In this document: in pieces, positions 19,308 to 26,817 of the stretch | Numbering within the stretch: position 1 is the stretch's first letter | Layout of the letters: every line of letters begins with the position of its first letter | Source: Burkholderiales bacterium RIFOXYD12_FULL_59_19 | GTDB taxonomy: Bacteria > Pseudomonadota > Gammaproteobacteria > Burkholderiales > Burkholderiaceae_C | Direction of reading: 5' to 3' | Assembly (NCBI GenBank): GCA_001771065.1 | Contig: MESQ01000022.1 | Coordinates: 1 to 64,000 of the forward strand | Length of the DNA: 64,000 nt | Translations under genes and position numbers: made by a program | The notes under the pieces: model-generated | Seen by the model: the letters and a program-made list of their open reading frames with translations, nothing else | Databases searched by the model: none | Told to the model about the DNA's origin: nothing

Positions 19308-19607
19308 ATGATTGACCTGAACAAGATTACCGGATTCGATTGGGATGACGGCAACGCTTGCAAGAACGACAAACACGGTGTTTCCATGGCCGAGGCAGAG
19401 CAAGTCTTCTTTTACGTCCCCATGCTGCTTTTGGAAGATGCCACGCACAGCCAGGATGAGCAGCGTTTTCATGTTTTGGGCAAAACCGACGCGGATCGCG
19501 CGCTGCACATCACGTTCACGCTTCGCCAGTTGGGTGTGTTGATTCGAGTAATTTCAGCCAGGGACATGCATAGAAAGGAGCGAGCCATTTATGAACAAGC
19601 AACTTAA
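19308..19607 (+). CDS. brnT: BrnT-family toxin
   Basis: This is 99 aa with the BrnT/DUF4258-type ribonuclease signature: ITGFDWDDGNACKNDKHGVSMAEAEQVF at the start (quoted in part: DWDDGN, KHGVS), then RFHVLGKT and IRVISARDMHRKERAIYE at the end. BrnT toxins adopt a RelE-like fold and cut RNA. The ORF overlaps the downstream antitoxin by 17 bp, the toxin-first order seen in brnTA operons. It should be inactive while bound by its antitoxin. Confidence 0.88.
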   Translation: MIDLNKITGFDWDDGNACKNDKHGVSMAEAEQVFFYVPMLLLEDATHSQDEQRFHVLGKTDADRALHITFTLRQLGVLIRVISARDMHRKERAIYEQAT

Positions 19608-19857
19608 GGCCATTCCGAAGTTCGCCAGTGAATCGCAAGAACGTGCCTACTGGGAGTCACATGACTCCACAGAACATCTGGATTGGTCTAAGGCCAAGCG
19701 GGTCTCGTTGCCAAACTTGAAGCCCACCACCAAGACCATTTCGCTGCGTTTGCCGCAGCACTTGCTGGATTCGATCAAAATTGCTGCAAATTCCAGAGAT
19801 GTTCCCTACCAGTCCCTGATCAAGGTTTGGTTGCAGGAAAAGCTGCACAGCCACTGA
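19591..19857 (+). CDS. CopG/BrnA-type antitoxin
   Basis: This is 88 aa. It has the PF12441-like pattern IPKFASESQERAYWESHDS and DWSKAKRV, then a ribbon-helix-helix (TKTISLRLPQHLLDSIKIAA and DVPYQSLIKVWLQEKL) that binds DNA and represses the operon. AAAGGAG lies 9 nt before the ATG, a much stronger RBS than the toxin's, consistent with the need for antitoxin excess. It pairs with brnT. Confidence 0.88.
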   Translation: MNKQLKAIPKFASESQERAYWESHDSTEHLDWSKAKRVSLPNLKPTTKTISLRLPQHLLDSIKIAANSRDVPYQSLIKVWLQEKLHSH

Positions 19858-19965
19858 GCACATGCAAATACTGACTAGCCTCTGGCGTGCTGGTGTGGAA
19901 AGTATCGTCATTAAAACCGTGCTTGGCAATTCTGTCGTTGGAGGCTGAAGTCGCCGCTGCCAACG

Positions 19966-20070
19966 ATGATCACGTTTAACCTGAATGATTTTGTCGCGGC
20001 CAAGCGCTTTAAGTTGCCTGTTTGGACGCCAGCTGTTTTGCTTGCCCATTTAAGTCTGAAGAAGTCCTGA
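19966..20070 (+). CDS. Possible 34-aa ORF upstream of an orphan antitoxin
   Basis: This ORF is shorter than the track limit. ATG 19966 to TGA 20070 encodes MITFNLNDFVAAKRFKLPVW and ends LLAHLSLKKS. The stop is 2 nt before the ATG of the next gene, which suggests coupling. No RBS is close (GGAGG is about 20 nt away) and I do not recognise the family. It could equally be the tail of a decayed gene. Confidence 0.3.
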   Translation: MITFNLNDFVAAKRFKLPVWTPAVLLAHLSLKKS

Positions 20071-20072
20071 TC

Positions 20073-20315
20073 ATGGTCAATTACGCTTTGCGAGTTCCCG
20101 AATCCCTGTTTGCTTACGCGCGTGAGGTGGCGGAGTCTGAACATGTCTCCATGAACCAGTTTTTTGTAACGGCCATTGCGGAAAAAGTTTCGGCTTTAAG
20201 AACTGAGACTTATTTCAAAGAGCGACAGGCGCGTGGTGATTTGGCTGGTTTTGACGCCTGGCTGGCCGCCAGCCCGGACGCACCGCCAGAGCCACGCGAT
20301 GTATTGAATGGTTGA
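20073..20315 (+). CDS. Orphan ribbon-helix-helix (HicB/CopG-like) antitoxin
   Basis: This is 80 aa from ATG 20073 (GAAG 9 nt upstream); the longer track start has no RBS. The sequence ALRVPESLFAYAREVAESEHVSMNQFFVTAIAEKVSAL (residues 4-41) is an Arc/MetJ-type ribbon-helix-helix, followed by an acidic/proline tail (SPDAPPEPRDVL), as in toxin-antitoxin HicB-type antitoxins. No toxin gene is visible next to it. It may regulate the preceding small ORF or be a remnant of a lost pair. Confidence 0.65.
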   Translation: MVNYALRVPESLFAYAREVAESEHVSMNQFFVTAIAEKVSALRTETYFKERQARGDLAGFDAWLAASPDAPPEPRDVLNG

Positions 20316-20434
20316 TTCGGTCCGGTAATGATGCCATGGCCTTGAGCGTGCCCAAAGCCGACATTTTTCAACGCGTTTTAAAACTTGGTCGCCAGGCTGG
20401 CGTGGCGGCCAGTCTTGGGTGAACCGCAGTTTGA

Positions 20435-20938
20435 TTACGCCGCCTGCTGCGCCAGCCGCGCGGCCCGGCTGACCAGCTCCTCGGCCAGGCGCGCCTTGGC
20501 CTCGGGGTAGATCAGCGATTCTTCTAGCACGATGTGGTCGTGGCACAGGCTCACAAACACTTCGGCATTGTGTTTGAGTTCGGCCATGTCGACCCAGTCT
20601 TCACCCTGGGCAACGGCGCGCAGCATGGGGGCAAGTTCCAGCCAGTTTTGCTCAATCCAGCCATGGTCTTGCTGCAAGGTGCGCACCGCCTGCACCAGTT
20701 CGGCGTTGTCACTGCCCAACAGCGCCGGGAAGACATTTCTTTCTTCTTCGGCATGGTGCGAACGTGCAACTTCTGAAAAAAATGATTCGATGGTTTTGGC
20801 TTTCTGGCGGCAGTGTGGACTGTCGCTTTCTGTATCCAGCCGCGCCAGCACATCCGCCAGTTCAGCTAACTGCTGGTGAATTTGTTGGTGGCAGACATCA
20901 AGGGCCTTGAATTGTTGAACTTGTTGTGGGGCTTTCAT
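20435..20938 (-). CDS. Hemerythrin HHE-domain protein
   Basis: This is 167 aa and almost all alpha-helical. The di-iron ligand pattern of hemerythrin is visible: CHQQIHQQL (residues about 16-24), HHAEEERNVFP (about 61-71), QQDHGWIE (about 89-96) and CHDHIVLEESLIYPEA (about 131-146). The family binds O2 or NO or senses and stores iron in the cytoplasm. It is divergent from the oxidoreductase operon, and both share an intergenic region with an FNR-like box. This suggests control by oxygen and a role in protecting O2-sensitive enzymes. Confidence 0.88.
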   Translation of the reverse strand: MKAPQQVQQFKALDVCHQQIHQQLAELADVLARLDTESDSPHCRQKAKTIESFFSEVARSHHAEEERNVFPALLGSDNAELVQAVRTLQQDHGWIEQNWLELAPMLRAVAQGEDWVDMAELKHNAEVFVSLCHDHIVLEESLIYPEAKARLAEELVSRAARLAQQAA

Positions 20939-21038
20939 GGGTTCTCCTGGGCTGTGATGAATCCATTTTGGCGGTCGATCAGCACGGATGTTTGAGCCAC
21001 ATCAAGTTTTCTACCGATTTGTGAGGAAGAAATATTTT

Positions 21039-21052
21039 TGATCTAGATCAGC
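21039..21052. promoter_or_regulatory. FNR/Anr-type box between hemerythrin and kor operon
   Basis: TTGATCTAGATCAG matches the FNR consensus TTGAT-N4-ATCAA at 9 of 10 conserved bases. It lies 101 bp upstream of the hemerythrin ATG and 112 bp upstream of the kor start, so it could serve either divergent promoter. Confidence 0.7.
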
Positions 21053-21163
21053 AAATGGACAAATTGCGGGTTTTCATGGCGCGCTGGCGCGATGGAAGGG
21101 CGTAGGATGCCCCCCTCACCTGCAGCTTCATGTCGCAAGCGTTTGCAGGGCAAGGAGACAACT

Positions 21164-23008
21164 TTGCAAGCTACCAACGTCGCCAACCCGGCCTATTTCC
21201 ACAAGGTCGTTGATTGCCAATGGGCCTGCCCGGCCCATACCCCCGTACCCGAATACATTCGCCTGATTGGTCAGGGGCGCTACAGCGACGCCTACATGAT
21301 CAATTGGGTGAGTAACGTGTTTCCGGGCATTTTGGGTCGTGTCTGCGACCGCCCCTGCGAGCCCGCCTGCAGGCGTGGCAGGGTGGAGGAGAACAACAGC
21401 AAAAAGCCCGAGCCAGTGGCGATTTGCCGTCTCAAGCGCGTGGCCGCTGATTTCAAGGATGATGTGACCGCCCGCATGCCCGCCATTGCACCCAGCAACG
21501 GCAAACGCATTGTTTGCGTTGGGGCCGGTCCGGCGTCCCTGACGGTGGCACGCGATCTGGCCCCGCTCGGTTATGAGATCACGGTGTTTGAAGGCGATGC
21601 CAAGGCCGGCGGCTTTATCCGCTCGCAGATTCCGCGTTTTCGGTTGCCCGAAGAGGTGATTGACGAGGAAACGGGTTACATCCTCAACATGGGCGTGAAG
21701 TTTGTCAACAACCAGCGGGTTGACTCCATGCAGGCGCTGCTGGCTCAGAATTTTGATGCGGTGTTTGTCGGTTGCGGCGCACCACGCGGGCGTGAACTCG
21801 ATGTGCCGGGCCGTGCCGAGGCGGCAGCCCACATCCACATTGGCATTGACTGGTTGGCCAACGTGTCCTTCGGCCATACCACCAGCGTGGCCGAGCGCGT
21901 GATTGTGCTCGGCGGCGGCAACACCGCCATGGACTGCTGCCGTTCGGCGCGCCGTATGGGCGGCAAGGATGTGAAGGTGGTGGTTCGCAGCGGTTTTGAG
22001 GAAATGAAAGCCTCGCCCTGGGAAAAGGAAGACGCCCAGCACGAAGGCATTCCGATACTCAACTACCACGTGCCCAAGTCGGTCGAGCATGTGAACGGCA
22101 AGCTCACTGGCATGACGTTCGAGATCGTGCGTGCCGAATACGATGCCAAGGGCCGACGCAGCCTGGTGCCTACCGGTGAACCCGACGTGCTGCTGGAATG
22201 CGACACGGTGCTGGTGGCCATCGGCCAGGAAAATTCTTTCCCCTGGATCGAGCGTGACTGCGGCATCGAGTTCGACAAATGGGGCTTGCCGGTACTGGGT
22301 GAGGGCACTTTCCAGTCCACCGTATCCAAGGTATTTTTTGGTGGCGACGCCGCTTATGGTCCCAAGAACATCATCACGGCTGTGGCTCATGGGCACGAGG
22401 CGGCGGTGTCGATCGACCGGATGCTCAACGGTGAAGACGTGGCCCGTCGCCCGCCGCCCATGACCAACCTGATGTCGCAAAAAATGGGCATCCATGAATG
22501 GAGCTACCACAACGACGTGTCGAATGACTTGCGTTACAAAGTGCCATGGGCAGCGGCCGAGACCGCGCTGGCCAGCATCAAGATCGAGGTCGAACTCGGT
22601 TTTGACGCGGCCACCGCGTTCAAGGAAGCCAGCCGCTGCCTGAACTGCGATGTGCAGACGGTGTTCAATCGCAACACCTGCATCGAGTGTGATGCCTGCG
22701 TTGACATTTGCCCAATGGACTGCATCACCTTCACCACCAATGGCGATGAAGCCGACCTGCGCACCCGTCTGAAGGCGCCTGCGACCCACACCGGACAGGA
22801 TTTGTATGTGTCCGCCGAGCTCAAAACCAACCGTGTCATGGTGAAGGACGAAGACGTCTGCCTGCACTGCGGCCTGTGCGCCGAGCGCTGTCCCACCGGC
22901 GCCTGGGACATGCAGAAATTTTTGCTCAACACCACGCAGGCGGGTGCCAGGTGCCGCGACGCCAAAGCCACCCCTGCAGCCCACATTGCCCAACCGGAGG
23001 CCGCATGA
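21164..23008 (+). CDS. GltD-like flavin/Fe-S oxidoreductase subunit of 2-oxoacid oxidoreductase (KorC-like)
   Basis: This is about 614 aa. I choose the TTG at 21164, which has AAGGAGA 7 nt upstream; the track's ATG at 21092 lacks an RBS. Domain order: an N-terminal Fe-S domain with CQWACPAHTPVPEY and CDRPCEPACRRG, an FAD site (CVGAGPASLTVARDL), a nucleotide site (IVLGGGNTAMDCCRSARR), and two C-terminal [4Fe-4S] motifs (CIECDACVDICPMDC and CLHCGLCAERCP). This is the layout of NAD(P)H:acceptor reductases related to the glutamate synthase small subunit. In Thauera a similar subunit (KorC) links 2-oxoglutarate oxidoreductase to NADP. It overlaps korA by ATGA. Confidence 0.9.
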   Translation: MQATNVANPAYFHKVVDCQWACPAHTPVPEYIRLIGQGRYSDAYMINWVSNVFPGILGRVCDRPCEPACRRGRVEENNSKKPEPVAICRLKRVAADFKDDVTARMPAIAPSNGKRIVCVGAGPASLTVARDLAPLGYEITVFEGDAKAGGFIRSQIPRFRLPEEVIDEETGYILNMGVKFVNNQRVDSMQALLAQNFDAVFVGCGAPRGRELDVPGRAEAAAHIHIGIDWLANVSFGHTTSVAERVIVLGGGNTAMDCCRSARRMGGKDVKVVVRSGFEEMKASPWEKEDAQHEGIPILNYHVPKSVEHVNGKLTGMTFEIVRAEYDAKGRRSLVPTGEPDVLLECDTVLVAIGQENSFPWIERDCGIEFDKWGLPVLGEGTFQSTVSKVFFGGDAAYGPKNIITAVAHGHEAAVSIDRMLNGEDVARRPPPMTNLMSQKMGIHEWSYHNDVSNDLRYKVPWAAAETALASIKIEVELGFDAATAFKEASRCLNCDVQTVFNRNTCIECDACVDICPMDCITFTTNGDEADLRTRLKAPATHTGQDLYVSAELKTNRVMVKDEDVCLHCGLCAERCPTGAWDMQKFLLNTTQAGARCRDAKATPAAHIAQPEAA

Positions 23009-24819
23009 AGCGCATAGAAGCCATTAACGATTTCGTCATCAAGTTTGCCAATGTCAACGGCTCGGGCTCGGCCTCGGCCAATGAGTTGTTTGCCAAGGCG
23101 GTGATGCGCATGGGTGTGCCGGTTAGCCCGCGCAATATTTTTCCAAGCAACATTCAGGGCATGCCGACCTGGTACGAGGCACGGGTCTGCGAAAAAGGCT
23201 ACCACGGTCGGCGCGGCGGCGTTGACATGATGGTCGCCATGAACCCGCAAACCTGGGACGCCGACATTGCCGAAATCGAATCCGGCGGCTACCTGTTTTA
23301 CGACAGCACCCGACCCATGCCGGCCAACAAGTTTCGTGACGACGTGCACACCATGGGTGTGCCGCTGACCGAGATTGCCAACAACGCCTATACCGACCCG
23401 CGCCAGCGTCAGTTGTTCAAGAACATCATTTACGTGGGGGCCCTGTCAGTGCTGCTCGATGTGGACGCTGAAGTGTTTGAGAAACTTTTTGCCGAGCAGT
23501 TCAAGGGCAAGGAGCGCTTGCTCGAATCCAATATCAAGGCTCTGCACATGGGGCGCGACTATGTCAAGCAGCACATGCAAGCGCCACTGGGCATTCGTGT
23601 GCAGCGTGCTGACAACGTGGGGGATCAGATCTTTACCGACGGTAACAGTGCGGCGGGCCTGGGCCTGGTGTATGGCGGCGCCACGGTGGCCGCCTGGTAC
23701 CCGATCACGCCGTCCACCTCGATTCCCGAAGCGTTCCAGAAATACTGCGAGAAATTCCGTATTGACCCGGCCACCGGGCAGCACCGCTTTGCCATCGTGC
23801 AGGCCGAAGACGAGCTGGCCTCGATCGGCATGGTGGTGGGGGCCGGTTGGAACGGTGCGCGGGCCTTTACCGCCACCTCAGGCCCCGGTGTGTCACTGAT
23901 GACCGAGTTCATTGGCCTGGCTTATTTTGCCGAGATTCCGGTGACCATCATCAACGTGCAGCGCGGTGGGCCGTCGACCGGCATGCCCACACGCACCCAG
24001 CAGTCTGACCTGCTGTCATGCGCTTACGCCTCCCACGGCGACACCAAGCATGTGCTGCTGTTCCCGCAAGACCCGCACGAGTGTTTTACCCATTCGGCGG
24101 CGGCGCTGGACCTGGCAGAACGGCTGCAAACGCCCATTTTTGTCATGACCGACCTCGACATTGGCATGAACCAGCGCCTGTGCAAACCTTTTGTCTGGGA
24201 CGATGCCAAGGAGTACGACCGTGGCAAGGTCATGACGGCCGAAGAGCTGGAGGCCGGCAAGCCCTTTGGTCGCTACCGCGACGTGGACGGCGATGGTATT
24301 CCGTGGCGCACCCTGCCCGGTACCCACCCCAGCAAGGGCGCTTTCTTTACCCGCGGCACCACCCGCAACCCACAGGCCATGTACTCCGAGGCCGGGCCGG
24401 ACTACATCTACAACATGGAGCGCCTGCTGCGCAAGTTCAAGACGGCGGCCAACCTGGTACCCCAGCCCGTGTTCCGCAAGGCAGCCGAACCGACCAAGTT
24501 GGGCATCATTTATTACGGCTCCACCACCCCGGCCATGCGTGAAGCGCTGGATGTGCTCGACCGCAATGGCGACCATGTGGATGCCATGCGCCTGTGTGCC
24601 TTCCCGTTCCCGCAATCGGTGTCCGACTTTATTGCCGCGCACGACAAGGTGTTTGTGGTCGAGCAAAACCGCGACGCACAAATGCGTTCCATGCTCATCA
24701 ACGAACTCGAGGTGAACCCTGCCAAACTGGTGCGTGTGCTGCATTACGACGGCACGCCCATCACCGCGCGCTTCATCATTCGCAACATTCACGACAGCGT
24801 GCAAAAGGAGCTGGTATGA
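23005..24819 (+). CDS. korA: 2-oxoacid:acceptor oxidoreductase, fused gamma-alpha subunit (KorA)
   Basis: This is 604 aa from ATG 23005; the track's longer ORF is an upstream extension through korC in another frame. The gamma domain comes first (VNGSGSASANELFAKAVMRMG, residues about 14-34), then the alpha pyrimidine-binding domain with GGATVAAWYPITPSTS (about 225-240), the TSGPGVSLMTE motif and QRGGPSTGMPTRTQQSDL. With KorB it forms a thiamine-pyrophosphate enzyme that oxidatively decarboxylates, or reductively carboxylates, a 2-oxoacid, passing electrons to Fe-S carriers. The enzyme class is usually O2-sensitive. The substrate (2-oxoglutarate or another oxoacid) cannot be read from the sequence. 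Confidence 0.94.
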   Translation: MKRIEAINDFVIKFANVNGSGSASANELFAKAVMRMGVPVSPRNIFPSNIQGMPTWYEARVCEKGYHGRRGGVDMMVAMNPQTWDADIAEIESGGYLFYDSTRPMPANKFRDDVHTMGVPLTEIANNAYTDPRQRQLFKNIIYVGALSVLLDVDAEVFEKLFAEQFKGKERLLESNIKALHMGRDYVKQHMQAPLGIRVQRADNVGDQIFTDGNSAAGLGLVYGGATVAAWYPITPSTSIPEAFQKYCEKFRIDPATGQHRFAIVQAEDELASIGMVVGAGWNGARAFTATSGPGVSLMTEFIGLAYFAEIPVTIINVQRGGPSTGMPTRTQQSDLLSCAYASHGDTKHVLLFPQDPHECFTHSAAALDLAERLQTPIFVMTDLDIGMNQRLCKPFVWDDAKEYDRGKVMTAEELEAGKPFGRYRDVDGDGIPWRTLPGTHPSKGAFFTRGTTRNPQAMYSEAGPDYIYNMERLLRKFKTAANLVPQPVFRKAAEPTKLGIIYYGSTTPAMREALDVLDRNGDHVDAMRLCAFPFPQSVSDFIAAHDKVFVVEQNRDAQMRSMLINELEVNPAKLVRVLHYDGTPITARFIIRNIHDSVQKELV

Positions 24820-25871
24820 CTTTTATTGCCAAACCCAGGCTGCATCACCCCACCCTGCACACCAACAAGGTGGGCTACACCCGGCGCGACTACGAAGGCC
24901 GCATTTCCACCCTGTGCGCGGGCTGTGGTCACGACTCCATCTCGGCGGCCATCATCCAGGCCTGCTGGGAGCTTGACATTGAGCCACACCGCGTGGCCAA
25001 GCTCTCGGGTATTGGTTGCAGTTCCAAAACACCTGACTACTTTCTGGGCGCGTCCCACGGTTTCAATACCGTGCACGGGCGCATGCCCTCGGTGTTGACC
25101 GGTGCCAACATGGCCAACCGCGAGTTGCTGTACCTGGGCATTTCCGGCGATGGCGACTCGGCCTCCATCGGTCTGGGCCAGTTTGCCAACGCCATGCGGC
25201 GTGGCGTGCGCATGGCGTACATTGTGGAAAACAATGGTGTCTATGGCCTGACCAAGGGCCAGTTTTCGGCCACCGCGGACCGCGGCTCCAAGAGCAAAAA
25301 GGGCGTGATCAACAGCGACAGTCCGGTTGACCTGGTGGGCATTGCGCTGCAATTGGGAGCCACCTACGTGGCGCGCAGTTTCTCGGGTGACAAGGCCCAG
25401 TTGGTGCCGCTCATCAAGGGCGCCATGGCGCATGGCGGGGCGGCGTTTATTGATGTCATCAGTCCCTGCGTGACCTTCAACAACCACGGTGGCAGCACCA
25501 AGAGCTACGATTATGTGCGCCAGCACAACGAGGCCGTGAGCCGTATCGACTTCATCACACCAGGGTGCGAAATCACCACCCACTACGCCCCCGGCGAGGT
25601 GGTTGATGTGGAGCAGCATGACGGCTCGGTATTGCGCCTGCGCAAGTTGCATGCCGACTACGATCCCACGGACCGTTATGCTGCCATGGGGTATATGCAG
25701 CAGCACCAGGAGCGTGGTGAGGTGGTGACCGGTTTGCTGTATGTCGACCCGCTGGCCACAGATTTGCACACGGCGATGAACACCTGTGCCGTGCCGCTCA
25801 ATACCCTGAAGGCCTCGCAGCTCAACCCAGGCTCCCAGGCGCTGGAAAAAATCAACGCCACACTGCGTTGA
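24816..25871 (+). CDS. korB: 2-oxoacid:acceptor oxidoreductase, beta (TPP) subunit (KorB)
   Basis: This is 351 aa from ATG 24816, overlapping the korA stop by ATGA. It contains the Fe-S/TPP signature STLCAGCGHDSISAA (residues about 30-44), SGIGCSSKTPDYF, the TPP-Mg motif GISGDGDSASIG with NNGVYGLTKGQ, and the tail of the beta subunit with ISPCVTFNNH. It provides the thiamine diphosphate active site. It is the third gene of the operon; a CBS-domain gene follows 34 bp later. Confidence 0.95.
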   Translation: MTFIAKPRLHHPTLHTNKVGYTRRDYEGRISTLCAGCGHDSISAAIIQACWELDIEPHRVAKLSGIGCSSKTPDYFLGASHGFNTVHGRMPSVLTGANMANRELLYLGISGDGDSASIGLGQFANAMRRGVRMAYIVENNGVYGLTKGQFSATADRGSKSKKGVINSDSPVDLVGIALQLGATYVARSFSGDKAQLVPLIKGAMAHGGAAFIDVISPCVTFNNHGGSTKSYDYVRQHNEAVSRIDFITPGCEITTHYAPGEVVDVEQHDGSVLRLRKLHADYDPTDRYAAMGYMQQHQERGEVVTGLLYVDPLATDLHTAMNTCAVPLNTLKASQLNPGSQALEKINATLR

Positions 25872-25905
25872 ACCCGTTACTTAAATGACATACAAGGAGC
25901 CTGCC

Positions 25906-26346
25906 ATGACCGAACGCACTGTTTTTCAATCGATGGCGCAGCGCCATGTGGTCAGCGTGGTGCCAACCGCCACGGTTTATGCTGCCGCCTGTGTCATGAC
26001 ACGGGCCAATTGCGGCAGTGTTTTGGTCATTGACAGCAGCAGCACGCTGCTGGGCATCGTGACCGAGCGCGACCTGATGACCCGTTTGGTGGCCAAGTCA
26101 CTCGACCCCGCTACCACCACGGTGGCCGACATCATGACGCGTAGTCCGTTTTGCGTGGTACCCGAGACCAAGGTGGCCGACGCGGTGCTGATCATGATCG
26201 AGCGCGGCTTCAGGCATCTGCCCATCGTGACCGACAACAACAAGATTCTGGGCGTGTTTTCGGTTCGCGACGCCTTGCCGCGCGAAGTGCAAACGGCGCA
26301 AAGCCTGGCAGAATTTCACGAACAGGTGAATGACGCGCTGGGTTGA
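25906..26346 (+). CDS. Two-CBS-domain protein
   Basis: This is 146 aa from ATG 25906 (AAGGAG 7 nt upstream; the track start is 7 codons earlier). It consists of one Bateman pair: CBS1 around residues 10-65 (VLVIDSSSTLLGIVTERDLM) and CBS2 around 75-130 (LPIVTDNNKILGVFSVRDAL). Such proteins bind adenine nucleotides and often regulate neighbouring enzymes by energy state. Its place right behind korB suggests it tunes the oxidoreductase or redox metabolism. It converges on hoxW with 12 bp between the stops. Confidence 0.88.
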   Translation: MTERTVFQSMAQRHVVSVVPTATVYAAACVMTRANCGSVLVIDSSSTLLGIVTERDLMTRLVAKSLDPATTTVADIMTRSPFCVVPETKVADAVLIMIERGFRHLPIVTDNNKILGVFSVRDALPREVQTAQSLAEFHEQVNDALG

Positions 26347-26358
26347 TTTTGTAGGGGC

Positions 26359-26817
26359 TTAACAAGCCATCAACAACCACGGGGCGGCCCATGAGATGGC
26401 ACGTTTCAGATGTGCCAGCGCCGCCGCGCTGGGAGGCTCGCCCAATTCAAATTTTTCTCCACGAATCGCCAGCAAAGTGCAGGGTGGTGCTGGTTCGCCC
26501 TGTACATCCTGGTAGACCTGCAGCAAGGCCTGCGGCGATAGGGCATGGGTGGTAAAGCTGGCATCCTGTGTTGCCTGCAACTTGGTTACCTCAAACGGCG
26601 CGGGGCAGCTCAGGCTGGCATCAATAAAGAGCACGCGTTGTCGGCCGATCAGGTCGAGCGCGTGCTCAATTTGCAACTGGTAATCTTCCAGGAACTCCAC
26701 CCGATCTTGTAATGTGGCTGGCAGTTGTTCGCGCAAGGCGGCCAGGCACAGCGGCCCCAGCGCGTCATCGCCCCGGCTCAGATTGCCCCAGCCCAGCACC
26801 AGTATCCGGGGTGTCAT
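26359..26817 (-). CDS. hoxW: Hydrogenase maturation endopeptidase HoxW
   Basis: This is a 152-aa M52-family protease. It starts ILVLGWGNLSRGDDALGP, the nickel-sensing Gly-Asn-x-x-x-x-Asp-Asp pattern, and has a second acidic site in LFIDASLSC. A conserved His lies in FTTHALSPQALL. It removes the C-terminal peptide of the HoxH precursor after the NiFe(CN)2CO centre is inserted. Its ATG overlaps the hoxH stop by 4 nt, and it is the last gene of hoxFUYHW. Confidence 0.92.
   Translation of the reverse strand: MTPRILVLGWGNLSRGDDALGPLCLAALREQLPATLQDRVEFLEDYQLQIEHALDLIGRQRVLFIDASLSCPAPFEVTKLQATQDASFTTHALSPQALLQVYQDVQGEPAPPCTLLAIRGEKFELGEPPSAAALAHLKRAISWAAPWLLMAC

Noticed and set aside
21128-22993. 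621-aa minus-strand ORF opposite korC
   Set aside because: Antisense shadow. The plus frame has complete Fe-S and nucleotide motifs; the minus ORF shows none.
24594-24815. Extended N-terminus of KorB in the track
   Set aside because: It lies inside korA in another frame. The ATG at 24816 overlapping the korA stop begins the known beta-subunit N-terminus.
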